This document shows, one piece after another, positions 18,209 to 27,579 of a stretch of DNA of 64,000 nucleotides. Under the pieces are notes generated by a model, which was given only the letters and a program-made list of their open reading frames with translations, was not told the DNA's origin and did not search any database. How positions within the stretch are numbered: position 1 is the stretch's first letter; each line of letters starts with the position of its first letter. The DNA is taken from NCBI GenBank assembly GCA_905182545.1, contig CAJJBY010000002.1, positions 62,001 through 126,000 on the forward strand. The letters run 5' to 3'. A program made the translations under genes and the position numbers. The DNA is from an uncultured Candidatus Puniceispirillum sp. GTDB taxonomy: Bacteria; Pseudomonadota; Alphaproteobacteria; Puniceispirillales; Puniceispirillaceae.

Positions 18209-18219
18209 ATAGTTGCAAG

Positions 18220-18249
18220 CTAAATACTGGCAATCTAAATACCGGCAAT
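18220..18249. repeat. 15-base tandem duplication across the cobQ stop codon
   Basis: Two adjacent copies of CTAAATACYGGCAAT (18220-18234 and 18235-18249) differ at one base. On the minus strand this duplicates the last codons and TAG stop of cobQ, so a second in-frame TAG follows 15 bases after the first. Probably slippage in the narrow gap between convergent genes. Confidence 0.6.
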
Positions 18250-19716
18250 TTTACCCAATGCGTCAAGGTCGAGATGCGTTGCCATATGGTCTGCCAGCCG
18301 ATCAAGAACCGCATCAACCTGCCCGTCATAGTCAAGCGCATCGGTGGCCACACCAAAACCGGCCAAAAATGTCGTTCTGAATTCATTGCTGGCAAATAAC
18401 CCATGGCAATAGCTACCAATCACTCGCCCATCAGCAGACATAGCGCCCTCACCAACACCGTCAATTGACAAAAATGGCCGATCCCGCCCCCCACCTGTTG
18501 AAACACCCATATGGATTTCATAGCCAGTGACCGGAATATCGCTTCCCATCACAACAGCTTTGGTCTGGCGCAGAGTTTTGCTGTGATCAAGGATTGTGTC
18601 GATATCGAGCAGCCCAAGCCCGTGAATGGTTTCGGCAGCACCTTCAATGCCATGTGGATCGCTGATGCTATGACCAAGCATCTGATAGCCACCGCAAAGC
18701 CCCAAAACATGCCCGCCGCGCCGGTAATGCGCCTGAATATCAATATCCCAGCCCTGATCGCGCAAAAATCGAAGATCGGCAATTGTTGCTTTTGACCCGG
18801 GAATCAAAATCAAATCACAATCCGCCGGAATGACATCGCCTGGCTTGATCAGCAAAATCTCAACATCAGGTTCGGCAGCAAGCGGATCTAGATCATCAAA
18901 ATTGGCAATACGGCGCAGCATCGGCACAGCAATTTTCAGATGAGAATTCGTGCTTGCGGATGTTTTGGTAACTTTGCTGTCGATATCCAAAATATCCTCA
19001 GCAGGTAATAATCGCGCCTGATCAAAAAAGGGTAAAATTCCGATGCCAGCCCAACCGGTAAAGGATTCAATCGCTGTCATTCCTTCAGAAAATAAATTAG
19101 TATCGCCTCTAAACTTGTTAATTATAAACCCTTTAATCATTTTGTTGTCTTCAGGTGACAAGACAAGATCAGTGCCTGCCAATGCGGCAATCACGCCGCC
19201 ACGATCAATATCGCCAACAATAATCACCGGCGCATTAACCGCCGATGCAAAGCCCATATTGGCAATATCGCCAGCCCGAAGATTAATTTCGGCTGGACTG
19301 CCAGCCCCTTCGATAATCACCAGATCGGCGCGGTCACAAAGCTGGTGAAAACTATCAAGAACATGCGGCATCAGCGCCGCTTTATGGCTTCCATATTCGC
19401 GGGCACGCATGCTTCCATAACGCTTGCCCTGAAGGATGATTTGCGATCCGGTTTCGCTTTCCGGCTTTAGCAGCACCGGATTCATATGAACCGATGCTGG
19501 CAGTCGTGCCGCGCGCGCCTGTAACGCCTGCGCACGGCCAATCTCACCACCATCATCAGCCACGGCAGCATTATTCGACATATTTTGCGGCTTAAAAGGC
19601 GCGACCGAAAGCCCCTGATTGGCGAAATAACGACATAATCCGGCAACCAGAACCGATTTTCCAACATTCGATCCGGCACCTTGAATCATCAAACAGGCGG
19701 CTTTTTTTCGGCTCAT
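18235..19716 (-). CDS. cobQ: Cobyric acid synthase
   Basis: A 493-residue CobQ (CbiP). It amidates side chains b, d, e and g of adenosylcobyrinic acid a,c-diamide. The N-terminal ATP-binding domain carries MIQGAGSNVGKSVLVAGLCR; the PQNMSNNAAV segment follows. The C-terminal glutamine amidotransferase domain has the catalytic cysteine in GLCGGYQMLG and a histidine in GSYCHGLF. It is the last of the minus-strand group cobW-cobN-cobO-cobQ and starts 47 bases after cobO. Confidence 0.96.
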   Translation of the reverse strand: MSRKKAACLMIQGAGSNVGKSVLVAGLCRYFANQGLSVAPFKPQNMSNNAAVADDGGEIGRAQALQARAARLPASVHMNPVLLKPESETGSQIILQGKRYGSMRAREYGSHKAALMPHVLDSFHQLCDRADLVIIEGAGSPAEINLRAGDIANMGFASAVNAPVIIVGDIDRGGVIAALAGTDLVLSPEDNKMIKGFIINKFRGDTNLFSEGMTAIESFTGWAGIGILPFFDQARLLPAEDILDIDSKVTKTSASTNSHLKIAVPMLRRIANFDDLDPLAAEPDVEILLIKPGDVIPADCDLILIPGSKATIADLRFLRDQGWDIDIQAHYRRGGHVLGLCGGYQMLGHSISDPHGIEGAAETIHGLGLLDIDTILDHSKTLRQTKAVVMGSDIPVTGYEIHMGVSTGGGRDRPFLSIDGVGEGAMSADGRVIGSYCHGLFASNEFRTTFLAGFGVATDALDYDGQVDAVLDRLADHMATHLDLDALGKIAGI

Positions 19717-19763
19717 TTACATCATCCACCATCTGCCAACAGCCCACTTTTGCGGTGCAAACA

Positions 19764-20402
19764 TTAAAATTCGACACCGATCTGGGCTTTGATTCCCGAC
19801 CGGAACGGATGTTTGACCAGTGCCATTTCAGTCACAAGATCGGCCATTTCGATCAAGTCTTCGGCCGCATTGCGTCCGGTTAGCACAACATGAGTCATTG
19901 GCGGTTTTTCATTTTCTAGAAACTGCATCACCTCGCCAAGGTCAATATAGCCATAACGAAGCGCGATATTGATTTCATCAAGCAGAACCATTTGCTTGCG
20001 CTCATCGCGGATCAATTCCTTGGCTTTTTCCCACGCGGCGGTTGCGGCAGCGATATCACGCTCTTTATCCTGAGTTTCCCATGTAAACCCCTCGCCCATC
20101 GTGAAAAACTGGCATAAATCAGGAAAATGTGCGGTGATCAAATTACGCTCGCCAGTATCCATGCCTCCTTTGATAAATTGCACAACAGCACAAGGCATTT
20201 CATGGGCGATGCAGCGAAAGATCATGCCAAAGGCCGAAGATGATTTGCCTTTGCCCTTGCCTGTATGAACAATGATCAGACCTTTTTGATCGGTTTTACC
20301 AGCCATGATCTTGTCACGCGCCAGCTTTTTCTTGGCCATCTTGCTATTATGACGTTCAACATCATCAAGATTTTCCGGCGTCTGATTTTCATTATTGGTC
20401 AT
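19764..20402 (-). CDS. cobO: Corrinoid (cob(I)yrinic acid a,c-diamide) adenosyltransferase, CobA/CobO type
   Basis: A 212-residue CobO that transfers the adenosyl group of ATP to cob(I)yrinic acid a,c-diamide. The altered P-loop HTGKGKGKSSSAFG is near residue 46; downstream are VVQFIKGG and LLDEINIALRYGY. The usual C-terminal PF(R)SGIKAQIGVEF is complete. A charged N-terminal extension of about 35 residues precedes the core. Located 60 bases after cobN. Not related to the cobA methyltransferase at 8-9 kb. Confidence 0.95.
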   Translation of the reverse strand: MTNNENQTPENLDDVERHNSKMAKKKLARDKIMAGKTDQKGLIIVHTGKGKGKSSSAFGMIFRCIAHEMPCAVVQFIKGGMDTGERNLITAHFPDLCQFFTMGEGFTWETQDKERDIAAATAAWEKAKELIRDERKQMVLLDEINIALRYGYIDLGEVMQFLENEKPPMTHVVLTGRNAAEDLIEMADLVTEMALVKHPFRSGIKAQIGVEF

Positions 20403-20462
20403 CGCGGCTTACTCCTTTCGTCATCTGGCGATTTGGCGCGGCTTTTCAGGGCTTATGCCCTG

Positions 20463-23400
20463 TTATTGCGGTGCTTTGTCTTGAACCAGATTATTTTGTA
20501 ATCGTTCTAATTCAGGTTGCACACTATTGCGGCGCGGTGTCCATAGCCCACGGTCAATCGCTTCAGCAAATCGCGCCAGCATATCAGCATAAGCCGCATC
20601 ATTGGCTGTTTGCAAAAACGCCCGAACAGCATCATCCTCAATATAGGCCTCATAAAGCGCCGCAAAATGATGCGCCTCGACCTGCAATGTTGTGGCGGCA
20701 AAGGCAAACAGATAATCCACCGTTGCCGCCATTTCAAACGCGCCCTTATAGCCGTGACGCATCGCGCCTTTGATCCATTTCGGGTTGCTGGCACGGCCGC
20801 GAACCACGCGGCTAACTTCTTCGGCAAGACTGCGCGTTATCGGGTTTTCGGCAAGGCTGTGGTCATTATGGTAAATTGGTACATCACGCCCCGATATATG
20901 CGCCACTGCCGCCGACAACCCACCGGCGAATTGGTAATAATCATCACTATCCAGAATATCATGCTCACGGTTATCCTGATTATGCAAAACTGCATCAGCA
21001 TCACCAAGGCGCGCTTCCAACATGTCACGCGCCGGACTGCCTGCCACCCCATCACCATAGGCATAGCTTGACCAGACCAGAAACGCCTCGGCGAAATCTG
21101 ATCTGTCGTCCCAAATGCCTTCATCAATCAAAGTTTGCAAGCCAGCGCCATACGCCCCGGGCTTGGCGCTGAACACCCGCAAGGTGCTTTTCCGCGCAGC
21201 AGCATCAAGCGACATCCCTGCGGCCTGTGACGCCACCGTTTCGCGCTTTACCGCGGCTGCCAGCGGGTTCATATCATCAGGTTCGTCCAATTTGGCAACC
21301 GCCTGTACCGCACGATCAATCAGGCTCATCTGCGCTGGAAACGCATCACGGAAAAATCCCGAACAGCGTAGCGAAACATCGATGCGCGGCCGATCCAGCA
21401 CATCAAGCGGTATAACATCAAAGCCGGTAACCCGCCGACTTGCCGAATCCCAGACTGGTTGCACCCCCATAAATGCCAATGCCTGCGCAATATCATCGCC
21501 GCCGGTTCGCATATTGGACGTTCCCCAAGCCGATAGAACCATCGCCTTTGGCCAATTGCCATGATCCTGCAAATAGCGCTCAATCACTGCATTTGCCGAT
21601 GCCCAGCCAAGCCGCCACGCAGTTGGTGTTGGCAAGGCGCGGCTGTCGATTGAAAAGAAATTACGGCCTGTTGGCAAAACTTCGGGTCGGCCTCTTGTTG
21701 GCGCCCCTGATGGGCCAGCGGCGATAAAGCGACCAGCAAGCGCCCAATGCAGTGCCGCATCTTCTTGCGGCCCGCAGCGCAACAGATCACGGTTTAGCGG
21801 CTCTAAAGCCTTGGTCAAAATCAAACGGCTTGCCGGCCCGGGGATTGCATCCAAAACACCATCAAGCGCCGCATTGATCAATTCACGCGCCAGCTTATCA
21901 AGCCTTTGTGTTGTATGACCATTGCTGCGCCATGCGCCAGTTGATTGACGTGCCAAAATCGGCGGGGTTGCACCGGTCCAATTTTCACCGGCAATTGCGG
22001 TTAAGGGGTCATAGTTAGTTTCGTCATCATTATCATCGCCATGATTGGTAAGTTCCAAATCACTGGCAAGCGCGCGCAGAAGTGACGCATTGGCACCGTC
22101 ACCATCACCACGCGGCGTTCTTAATATCTGCGCCAGCAATTCGCCAGTTTGCGCGGTGTTTGGGTTCCGGCCAAAAATATGCAGCCCATCGCGAATTTGC
22201 AGCTCTTTTAGATCACACAAAAAATTGTCCAGCTTTAACAGCTTTTCATCAGGCGTATCATCTTTAAAAATGCCGCAATCGGCCGTAATGCCAGCCCGTT
22301 CAGCTTGTTCCAAAATATCACTCAGCAAGGCTGCCGAACGGTTTTTGTCCATTCCGGCAGCTTCAAAATATTCATCCATCAGTGACTCGATCACGGCCAT
22401 CACGCCATGCGTGTCAGCCTGTGTCAAAGGCGGCGTTAAATGATCAAGCACAACCGCCGACATACGCCGCTTGGCCTGCGCCCCCTCGCCGGGGTCATTA
22501 ACAATAAAAGGATAAATCAAAGGCATCGCCCCGAGTACCGCCTCTGGATAACAACCATCGCTTAACGCCAGCGCCTTGCCGGGAAGCCATTCCAAATTGC
22601 CATGTTTGCCATAATGCACGGTTGCATCCATGCCCCACACATCACGAAGCCATAGATAGAACCCAAAATAATTATGCGGCGGCACCAAATCTGGGGCGTG
22701 ATAGGTCGCTTTGGGATCGATATTATATCCACGCGCTGGCTGAATCCCAATGGCGGCATTGCCAAAAATCACGACTGGCAAGCGAAAGCCTGATCCATCA
22801 AACATTGGATCGTCGTCGACCTCTCCCCACCGATCTAGGATGGCAGCTTGCATTGCTGTAGGCAGAGTTTTGAAAAACTGAACATAGATATCTTTGACCA
22901 AATGCACATGGCATGACCGGTCATGCCAGCCTGCATTGGTTGGCCCTTTGCGCAATTCAGCAATCAAATCCGCACTTGAATCGGGTAGATCCGGAAAATC
23001 ATATCCGGCAGCCTGAAGCGAGACCAATGAAACAAACACGCTTTGCGGCGTATCCAGCCCAACACCATTGGCAATTCGGCCATCCTTGTTTGGATAATTC
23101 GCCAAAACAAAGCCAATTTTCTTGTCAGCATTTGGCAAGTGACGCAACCGGCACCAGCGCCCAACCAAATCGGCCACAAATGCGGCCCGATCATTTGCAG
23201 CAACATAGGATGTTGTCATCGCATGCGTTACCGGATCTTTGGTCAAAGGCTGTTTAAAGCCTATCGCACGGGTCAGAATTCGCCCATCAAGTTCGGGCAA
23301 GGCAACATTCATCGCCAAATCGCGCGCTGTCAGTCCGGCAGTTGATGTTTGCCAATCCGCCTGTTGGTTTGACGCCAGAACAAGCTGGAACACCGGCGCA

Positions 23401-24296
23401 TTAACCACCCCAAAAGGTCCAACCGACCGCATCATGTCTTGATCATAACCACTGGCGGCATCCGCCATCTTTGACGGGTCCGATACTGCAAAACTGGTCA
23501 TGTTCAAAATGACATCAACATCTGCCCTTAACAGAAAATCGGCAATAATGGCTGCCGTTTCGGTTTCTTTCAGGCTTGCGCCAAACAGCGGCAATGGGTT
23601 CATGCCTTTTGCCCGAAGCGCATCAATCAGACTATTAATCGGTGCCACATCGCCGGCTTGCATCAAAGCACGATAAAACACAAGCGCGGCAACCGGCGCG
23701 CCATCTTGCCATTGGCGGCGAATCTGATCAAAATCAACATCGATAAGTCCAGGCCAGTAAAGGCCAGCCCGCATCAAAGGGCGCACAGGCGGCGCACGGT
23801 CACTGTCATTCAGCAAATCGGCGATTTTACCGAGGAATCCGTGGGCATTATCAATACCGCCAGCGTCAAGATAGGCGGATAAGGCCATTGAATTTGCCGC
23901 ATCAACCGATGACAGATAGGTCAATTCGGGATCGGCTTTGCCATCACCTGACAAAAACACCACCTTTACCGTGCTGGTTTCGGCAAGCGCCCGCAATTGC
24001 TGAACGCCATAGGACCAATAAGACACGCCGCCTAACAAGCGAATGATCACAATCTTGGCGTAACGCGCCGTATTTTCGATATAAAGATCAACCGAATAGG
24101 GATGCGTTAGGCTCAGGTAATTGGCGATGCGTATCTGATCTTTCCAGATATCGGAGTCGGCGGCTGCCCGCGCCAGCAAACTGACCTCGGTATCGGCCGA
24201 GGTTAAAATAACGACATCGCCTGCCGGTTGCCCTAGATCAACCGCTTCATCAGAATCATAAAGGGCACCTGATTCGTCAATTTTAAGAAGATGCAT
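20463..24296 (-). CDS. cobN: Cobaltochelatase subunit CobN
   Basis: About 1277 residues, full length. CobN is the large H-type subunit of the ATP-dependent aerobic cobaltochelatase (with CobS and CobT chelatase subunits, not in this window), which inserts Co2+ into hydrogenobyrinic acid a,c-diamide. Conserved CobN blocks include VRPLMRAGLYWPG, VHYGKHGNLEWLPGKA, AWGTSNMRTGGDDIAQAL and RGRASNPKWIKGAMRHGYKGAFEM. The start MHLLKID is family-typical; it overlaps cobW by 14 bases. Presence beside CbiX, CbiD and CbiG means both early- and late-insertion markers occur together. Confidence 0.95.
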   Translation of the reverse strand: MHLLKIDESGALYDSDEAVDLGQPAGDVVILTSADTEVSLLARAAADSDIWKDQIRIANYLSLTHPYSVDLYIENTARYAKIVIIRLLGGVSYWSYGVQQLRALAETSTVKVVFLSGDGKADPELTYLSSVDAANSMALSAYLDAGGIDNAHGFLGKIADLLNDSDRAPPVRPLMRAGLYWPGLIDVDFDQIRRQWQDGAPVAALVFYRALMQAGDVAPINSLIDALRAKGMNPLPLFGASLKETETAAIIADFLLRADVDVILNMTSFAVSDPSKMADAASGYDQDMMRSVGPFGVVNAPVFQLVLASNQQADWQTSTAGLTARDLAMNVALPELDGRILTRAIGFKQPLTKDPVTHAMTTSYVAANDRAAFVADLVGRWCRLRHLPNADKKIGFVLANYPNKDGRIANGVGLDTPQSVFVSLVSLQAAGYDFPDLPDSSADLIAELRKGPTNAGWHDRSCHVHLVKDIYVQFFKTLPTAMQAAILDRWGEVDDDPMFDGSGFRLPVVIFGNAAIGIQPARGYNIDPKATYHAPDLVPPHNYFGFYLWLRDVWGMDATVHYGKHGNLEWLPGKALALSDGCYPEAVLGAMPLIYPFIVNDPGEGAQAKRRMSAVVLDHLTPPLTQADTHGVMAVIESLMDEYFEAAGMDKNRSAALLSDILEQAERAGITADCGIFKDDTPDEKLLKLDNFLCDLKELQIRDGLHIFGRNPNTAQTGELLAQILRTPRGDGDGANASLLRALASDLELTNHGDDNDDETNYDPLTAIAGENWTGATPPILARQSTGAWRSNGHTTQRLDKLARELINAALDGVLDAIPGPASRLILTKALEPLNRDLLRCGPQEDAALHWALAGRFIAAGPSGAPTRGRPEVLPTGRNFFSIDSRALPTPTAWRLGWASANAVIERYLQDHGNWPKAMVLSAWGTSNMRTGGDDIAQALAFMGVQPVWDSASRRVTGFDVIPLDVLDRPRIDVSLRCSGFFRDAFPAQMSLIDRAVQAVAKLDEPDDMNPLAAAVKRETVASQAAGMSLDAAARKSTLRVFSAKPGAYGAGLQTLIDEGIWDDRSDFAEAFLVWSSYAYGDGVAGSPARDMLEARLGDADAVLHNQDNREHDILDSDDYYQFAGGLSAAVAHISGRDVPIYHNDHSLAENPITRSLAEEVSRVVRGRASNPKWIKGAMRHGYKGAFEMAATVDYLFAFAATTLQVEAHHFAALYEAYIEDDAVRAFLQTANDAAYADMLARFAEAIDRGLWTPRRNSVQPELERLQNNLVQDKAPQ

Positions 24297-25383
24297 GACC
24301 TGCCAGCCCATTATCGGTCACTTGGTCACCCAGTAATTGGCCATCAAGGCGTTTGGCAATCGCCATTCCGTCAAGACCAGCAAGACCAATCACCACAAGC
24401 TGGTCAATCGCGCCATCACCCCCCCGGGCAAAATAGCTATCAACGCGTTGGCCGACTGCCTGCACCACCAAAGGCAATGCCTTGCCATCGACTGACAAAC
24501 GACCCTTGGCGCGCAAAATGCCAAATTCACCGGCAAGCGTGGCAATTTGCAGCTCAGCCGCCGTGACCGAGGTGATTTTTGGCATGGCGATAATGAAAGA
24601 TGAAAACGCATCATGGCCATGATCGTGATGGTGATGATGATCATCATGATGATGGTGATCGTGGTGGTGGCTATGGCTGGCGCGTTCATGCGCCTGTTCT
24701 TCCATATCAAGCCCCAAAATCGCATCCATTGGCGCGACACCGTTGGCCGCAACGATAATCGGCGTTGGACCGGTAAGATGCGACTCAATCACCGCGCAGG
24801 CGCGTGCCTCACCAGCCGCATCCAACTGATCGGCCTTTGACAGCACAATCATATTGGCCGCACCGATCTGATCTTTAAATAATTCATCAATCGGGCTGTC
24901 ATGATCCAGCTCTTCATCAGCGGCACGCTGCGCCTCAAGCGCAGCCATATCATGCGCAACCGACCCCGACGCCAAGGCAGGCCCGTCAACAAGCGTTATG
25001 ACCCCGTCAAGCATCACCTGAGCGCGGATATCTGGCCAGTTAAACGCCTGAACCAAGGGCTGCGGCAAGGCCAGACCGGATGTTTCGATAATGATATGAT
25101 CGGGCAATGGCCGCTGTTCCAGCAGCTTTTGCATGCTTGGCAGAAAATCATCGGCCACCGTGCAACAAATACAGCCATTGGCTAGCTCGATGATATCATC
25201 GATTTGACATCCCTCGGCGGCGCAATCGCCAAGCATCGCCGCATCCATGCCGATATCGCCAAACTCATTGACTATCAATGCCAAACGTTTGCCAGCAGCA
25301 TGGCTGATGATATGACGAATCAGCGTTGTTTTTCCCGACCCCAAAAATCCAGTGATAACAGTTGCAGGAATGCGGGTATTCAT
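24283..25383 (-). CDS. cobW: CobW-type GTPase metallochaperone
   Basis: A 366-residue COG0523 GTPase thought to deliver cobalt for corrin synthesis. The P-loop GFLGSGKTTL is at residues 12-21, the metal-binding CxCC motif in NGCICCTVADDF near residue 68, and the nucleotide-specificity motif LSKADQLD near residue 175. A histidine-rich tract (SHSHHHDHHHHDDHHHHHDH) lies near residue 240. The C-terminal CobW domain is present. ATG 25383 is preceded by GGAG. Overlap with cobN supports a joint role in cobalt loading. Confidence 0.95.
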   Translation of the reverse strand: MNTRIPATVITGFLGSGKTTLIRHIISHAAGKRLALIVNEFGDIGMDAAMLGDCAAEGCQIDDIIELANGCICCTVADDFLPSMQKLLEQRPLPDHIIIETSGLALPQPLVQAFNWPDIRAQVMLDGVITLVDGPALASGSVAHDMAALEAQRAADEELDHDSPIDELFKDQIGAANMIVLSKADQLDAAGEARACAVIESHLTGPTPIIVAANGVAPMDAILGLDMEEQAHERASHSHHHDHHHHDDHHHHHDHGHDAFSSFIIAMPKITSVTAAELQIATLAGEFGILRAKGRLSVDGKALPLVVQAVGQRVDSYFARGGDGAIDQLVVIGLAGLDGMAIAKRLDGQLLGDQVTDNGLAGHASS

Positions 25384-25444
25384 CTCGATAAACTCCAATT
25401 GATCAGCAATGGTAAAGCCGCTAGCCATGTCCAAATCTGGCGAC

Positions 25445-25487
25445 AAAAAAAGGCAGAGCCGATTGTGATGACCCTGCCCTTTTTAAA
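25445..25487 (-). terminator. Intrinsic terminator between hupE and cobW
   Basis: On the minus strand AAAAAGGGCAG, a 17-base loop region with a possible inner GTC/GGC pairing, then CTGCCTTTTTTT. The GC stem followed by a T-run fits a Rho-independent terminator. The A-run on the other side makes it potentially bidirectional. It suggests that riboswitch-controlled hupE transcripts mostly end before cobW. Confidence 0.6.
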
Positions 25488-25545
25488 AAACCGTCACACG
25501 GGGGTGCATTTGCCTGCATGACAGGTTGTTTACATGGCGGGCAGC

Positions 25546-26178
25546 TTACATGGCAGAGAAAAAAAACTGCTCAGCATGTTCGACAAGATAGGTAACCCCA
25601 ACACCGGCCAGCAAAGCACCGGCAAGCCGTGGCTGTAATTCTGCCATTGACGCTGCCTTCCAGATTTGCTGCATGGCAAAACCGGCAACCAGCATAATGG
25701 CGAGCTGGGTCAGGCCAAAACCGGCAAGATAGGCAATAATTGGCGTGGTTTCAGCACCAATCACCGCGGCGCCATAGGCAGCACCATGAAATAGGCCGGC
25801 CAGCGTGCCAAGAATGGTTGCAGGAAGAACCGCAACATCACGCCCGCGCATCACGATAAGACCGGCAAACAGAACCGACAGGGTGATCGTAAGTTCGGTC
25901 AAGGGCAATGTCACCGCCGCCAGCGTCAGCAAACTGCCAATCACTGTGCCAATCACAAATCCAAATGGCAAAACCAAACGATGTGTCTGAAAGGCGGCCA
26001 AAACACCAATAGCGAGCACAAAAGCCAGATGATCAAACCCGATAATCGGATGCCCTACACCGGATAAGAACCCATGCAGCATTGTTTCTGGCGCGGCGCC
26101 GCCAAGTGGATGATGCGCAAAGGCATTGCCGGTCGTTGCTACGATCAAAGCAAGTGAAAGCGAAGTTAATTTGGTCAT
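25546..26178 (-). CDS. hupE: HupE/UreJ family metal permease, probably cobalt importer
   Basis: A 210-residue membrane protein with an N-terminal signal sequence and about six transmembrane segments. HHPLGG after the signal and the HPIIGFDHLAFVLAIG motif are diagnostic of HupE/UreJ transporters, which move Ni2+ or Co2+; a second conserved histidine lies in GLFHGAAYG. The ATG at 26178 follows a strong ribosome-binding site (GGGGGGAG). A cobalamin riboswitch lies directly upstream on the same strand, and cobW-cobN follow, so cobalt is the likely substrate (inference). Confidence 0.9.
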   Translation of the reverse strand: MTKLTSLSLALIVATTGNAFAHHPLGGAAPETMLHGFLSGVGHPIIGFDHLAFVLAIGVLAAFQTHRLVLPFGFVIGTVIGSLLTLAAVTLPLTELTITLSVLFAGLIVMRGRDVAVLPATILGTLAGLFHGAAYGAAVIGAETTPIIAYLAGFGLTQLAIMLVAGFAMQQIWKAASMAELQPRLAGALLAGVGVTYLVEHAEQFFFSAM

Positions 26179-26316
26179 TTCTGGCTCCCCCCAAAGGAAT
26201 AAATGCTGTATCCGTGACACTCACGCCCAGCTCATAGATTTTTGGATATGACGAAGCTCAGCCCAAACGACTTTCATCTTCACGGCATACCCCGACCGTA
26301 AATAGTTAAACAACAT

Positions 26317-26512
26317 AAGGCAGGTCTCCTGGCTTGTGGTCATTCTTGCCTGTCTGCCTTCCCGGGGCGGTAAAACCAGATCCCAGTGGTCGATTGACAG
26401 GCGACCATCCTACAGTCGCGGGGACGGCTCTGGCATTGGATGGCTTGTTTCATCCGGACCAGATTCCCTCATTAAGGCATGACGCTTGGCGTCACAGCCA
26501 CCTCATTTGTCT
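26317..26512 (-). promoter_or_regulatory. Cobalamin riboswitch upstream of hupE
   Basis: On the minus strand, in order: GAGGGAATCTGGT, AATGCCAGAGCC, GTCCCCGCGACTGTA, CGACCACTGGGAT, GGGAAGGCAGAC, and the closing GCCAGGAGACCTGCC. These are the conserved core and P1 elements of adenosylcobalamin riboswitches in the right order and spacing. It sits 48 bases after cobD and about 140 bases before the hupE ATG. Expected effect: shut-off of hupE when adenosylcobalamin is plentiful. Confidence 0.93.
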
Positions 26513-26559
26513 AGAGTATATTGTTTCTATAATCCAAAAGACAAAGTCAACCAATTGCG

Positions 26560-27579
26560 TCACTGATTGGCCTTGTGACGCCAATTATTCAACGATTCCG
26601 AAAGACGGGTGAAATCAGCAGCATTTGCCGGCACCCCAAATCGCAATAAATCGGGCATTTGCGAAAATTTGCGCGTCCAGATTGCCGCTTTGGCAAGATG
26701 GTCATGCAGGTGATTCGCCCTGCTAGTCTGTATCGTTTGAAACAGTGTCGTTCCGCCCAGAATTTTTAGATTTGCGCGTGTCAGCACCATCTGCAATTGT
26801 TCGGTTTGTTCACGCAAAAATTGGCTATGTTGCGCCTGCCATTCGGTATCATTTAACGCGGTGCTGCCAATATCCAGCGCAACGGAACTCACTGCCCACG
26901 GGCCGACGCAGCGTTGCAATTGGTCCATGTGAACCGCTGCGCCAATTGCAAAGCCAAGTCGCAATCCAGCCATGCCAAAAAATTTACCAAATGACCGTAT
27001 ATGCACGACATGTGGAAAGGCTGCCAAGGCGTCAAGCAAATCACCAGCCGCAGGATCAGCCGCCGCTGGGATGGCAAAAGCGCCATCAATCAGCATGATG
27101 CCACCCGTTGCGGCGGTTTGTTTCGCGGTTGCCATAATCGCATCATGCACAAATTTACCCGTCGGGTTATTTGGCGCAACAATCACCGCCGATTGCGCCT
27201 TACCAAGATTAGCGTCACCGGTAATGACTTGATGGCCAGCCGCCTCCCATGCGGGGCGATGTTCGTTATAGGTTGGCTCGTCAATCCAAACCATACCGCC
27301 GCGTGGCAAAAGCGACGGGATAAATTGCAAAAGACTTTGTGTTCCCGCCCCCGCCATGATTCCGAGTTGTTCTGGCACATCATAGGCGCGCCGGGCCGCG
27401 GCAAGACAGGTATCTAACTGGCTGTGGCTTGGCAATTGGTTCCAGCTTTGCGCCGTCACATCAGCCGTAGGATAGGCACGCGGGCTAATGCCGGTTGAAA
27501 GATCAAGCATATTATTTGCATCATGGCCGAAATGCGCTGCTGCCTGATCGCTATTTCCGCCATGTTCGCGCCGACTCAT
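26560..27579 (-). CDS. cobD: Threonine-phosphate decarboxylase, aminotransferase fold
   Basis: A 339-residue class I/II aminotransferase-fold protein (CobC in Pseudomonas nomenclature). It decarboxylates L-threonine O-3-phosphate to aminopropanol phosphate, the linker used by CbiB. HGGN near the N terminus, LDLSTGISPRAYP, VAPNNPTGKF, and the PLP-lysine motif RSFGKFFGMAGLRLGF (near residue 195) are all present. Assignment over histidinol-phosphate aminotransferase rests on the short N terminus and the B12 context. Transcribed toward the riboswitch and hupE. Confidence 0.92.
   Translation of the reverse strand: MSRREHGGNSDQAAAHFGHDANNMLDLSTGISPRAYPTADVTAQSWNQLPSHSQLDTCLAAARRAYDVPEQLGIMAGAGTQSLLQFIPSLLPRGGMVWIDEPTYNEHRPAWEAAGHQVITGDANLGKAQSAVIVAPNNPTGKFVHDAIMATAKQTAATGGIMLIDGAFAIPAAADPAAGDLLDALAAFPHVVHIRSFGKFFGMAGLRLGFAIGAAVHMDQLQRCVGPWAVSSVALDIGSTALNDTEWQAQHSQFLREQTEQLQMVLTRANLKILGGTTLFQTIQTSRANHLHDHLAKAAIWTRKFSQMPDLLRFGVPANAADFTRLSESLNNWRHKANQ

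Noticed and set aside
24610-24690. Histidine-codon microsatellite (CATCATGATG-like) that could look like a repeat element
   Set aside because: It is the coding sequence of the CobW His-rich tract on the minus strand.
26221-26277. 18-codon leader peptide (MKVVWAELRHIQ...) between the riboswitch and hupE
   Set aside because: No ribosome-binding site of note and no pattern of regulatory codons; too short to support.
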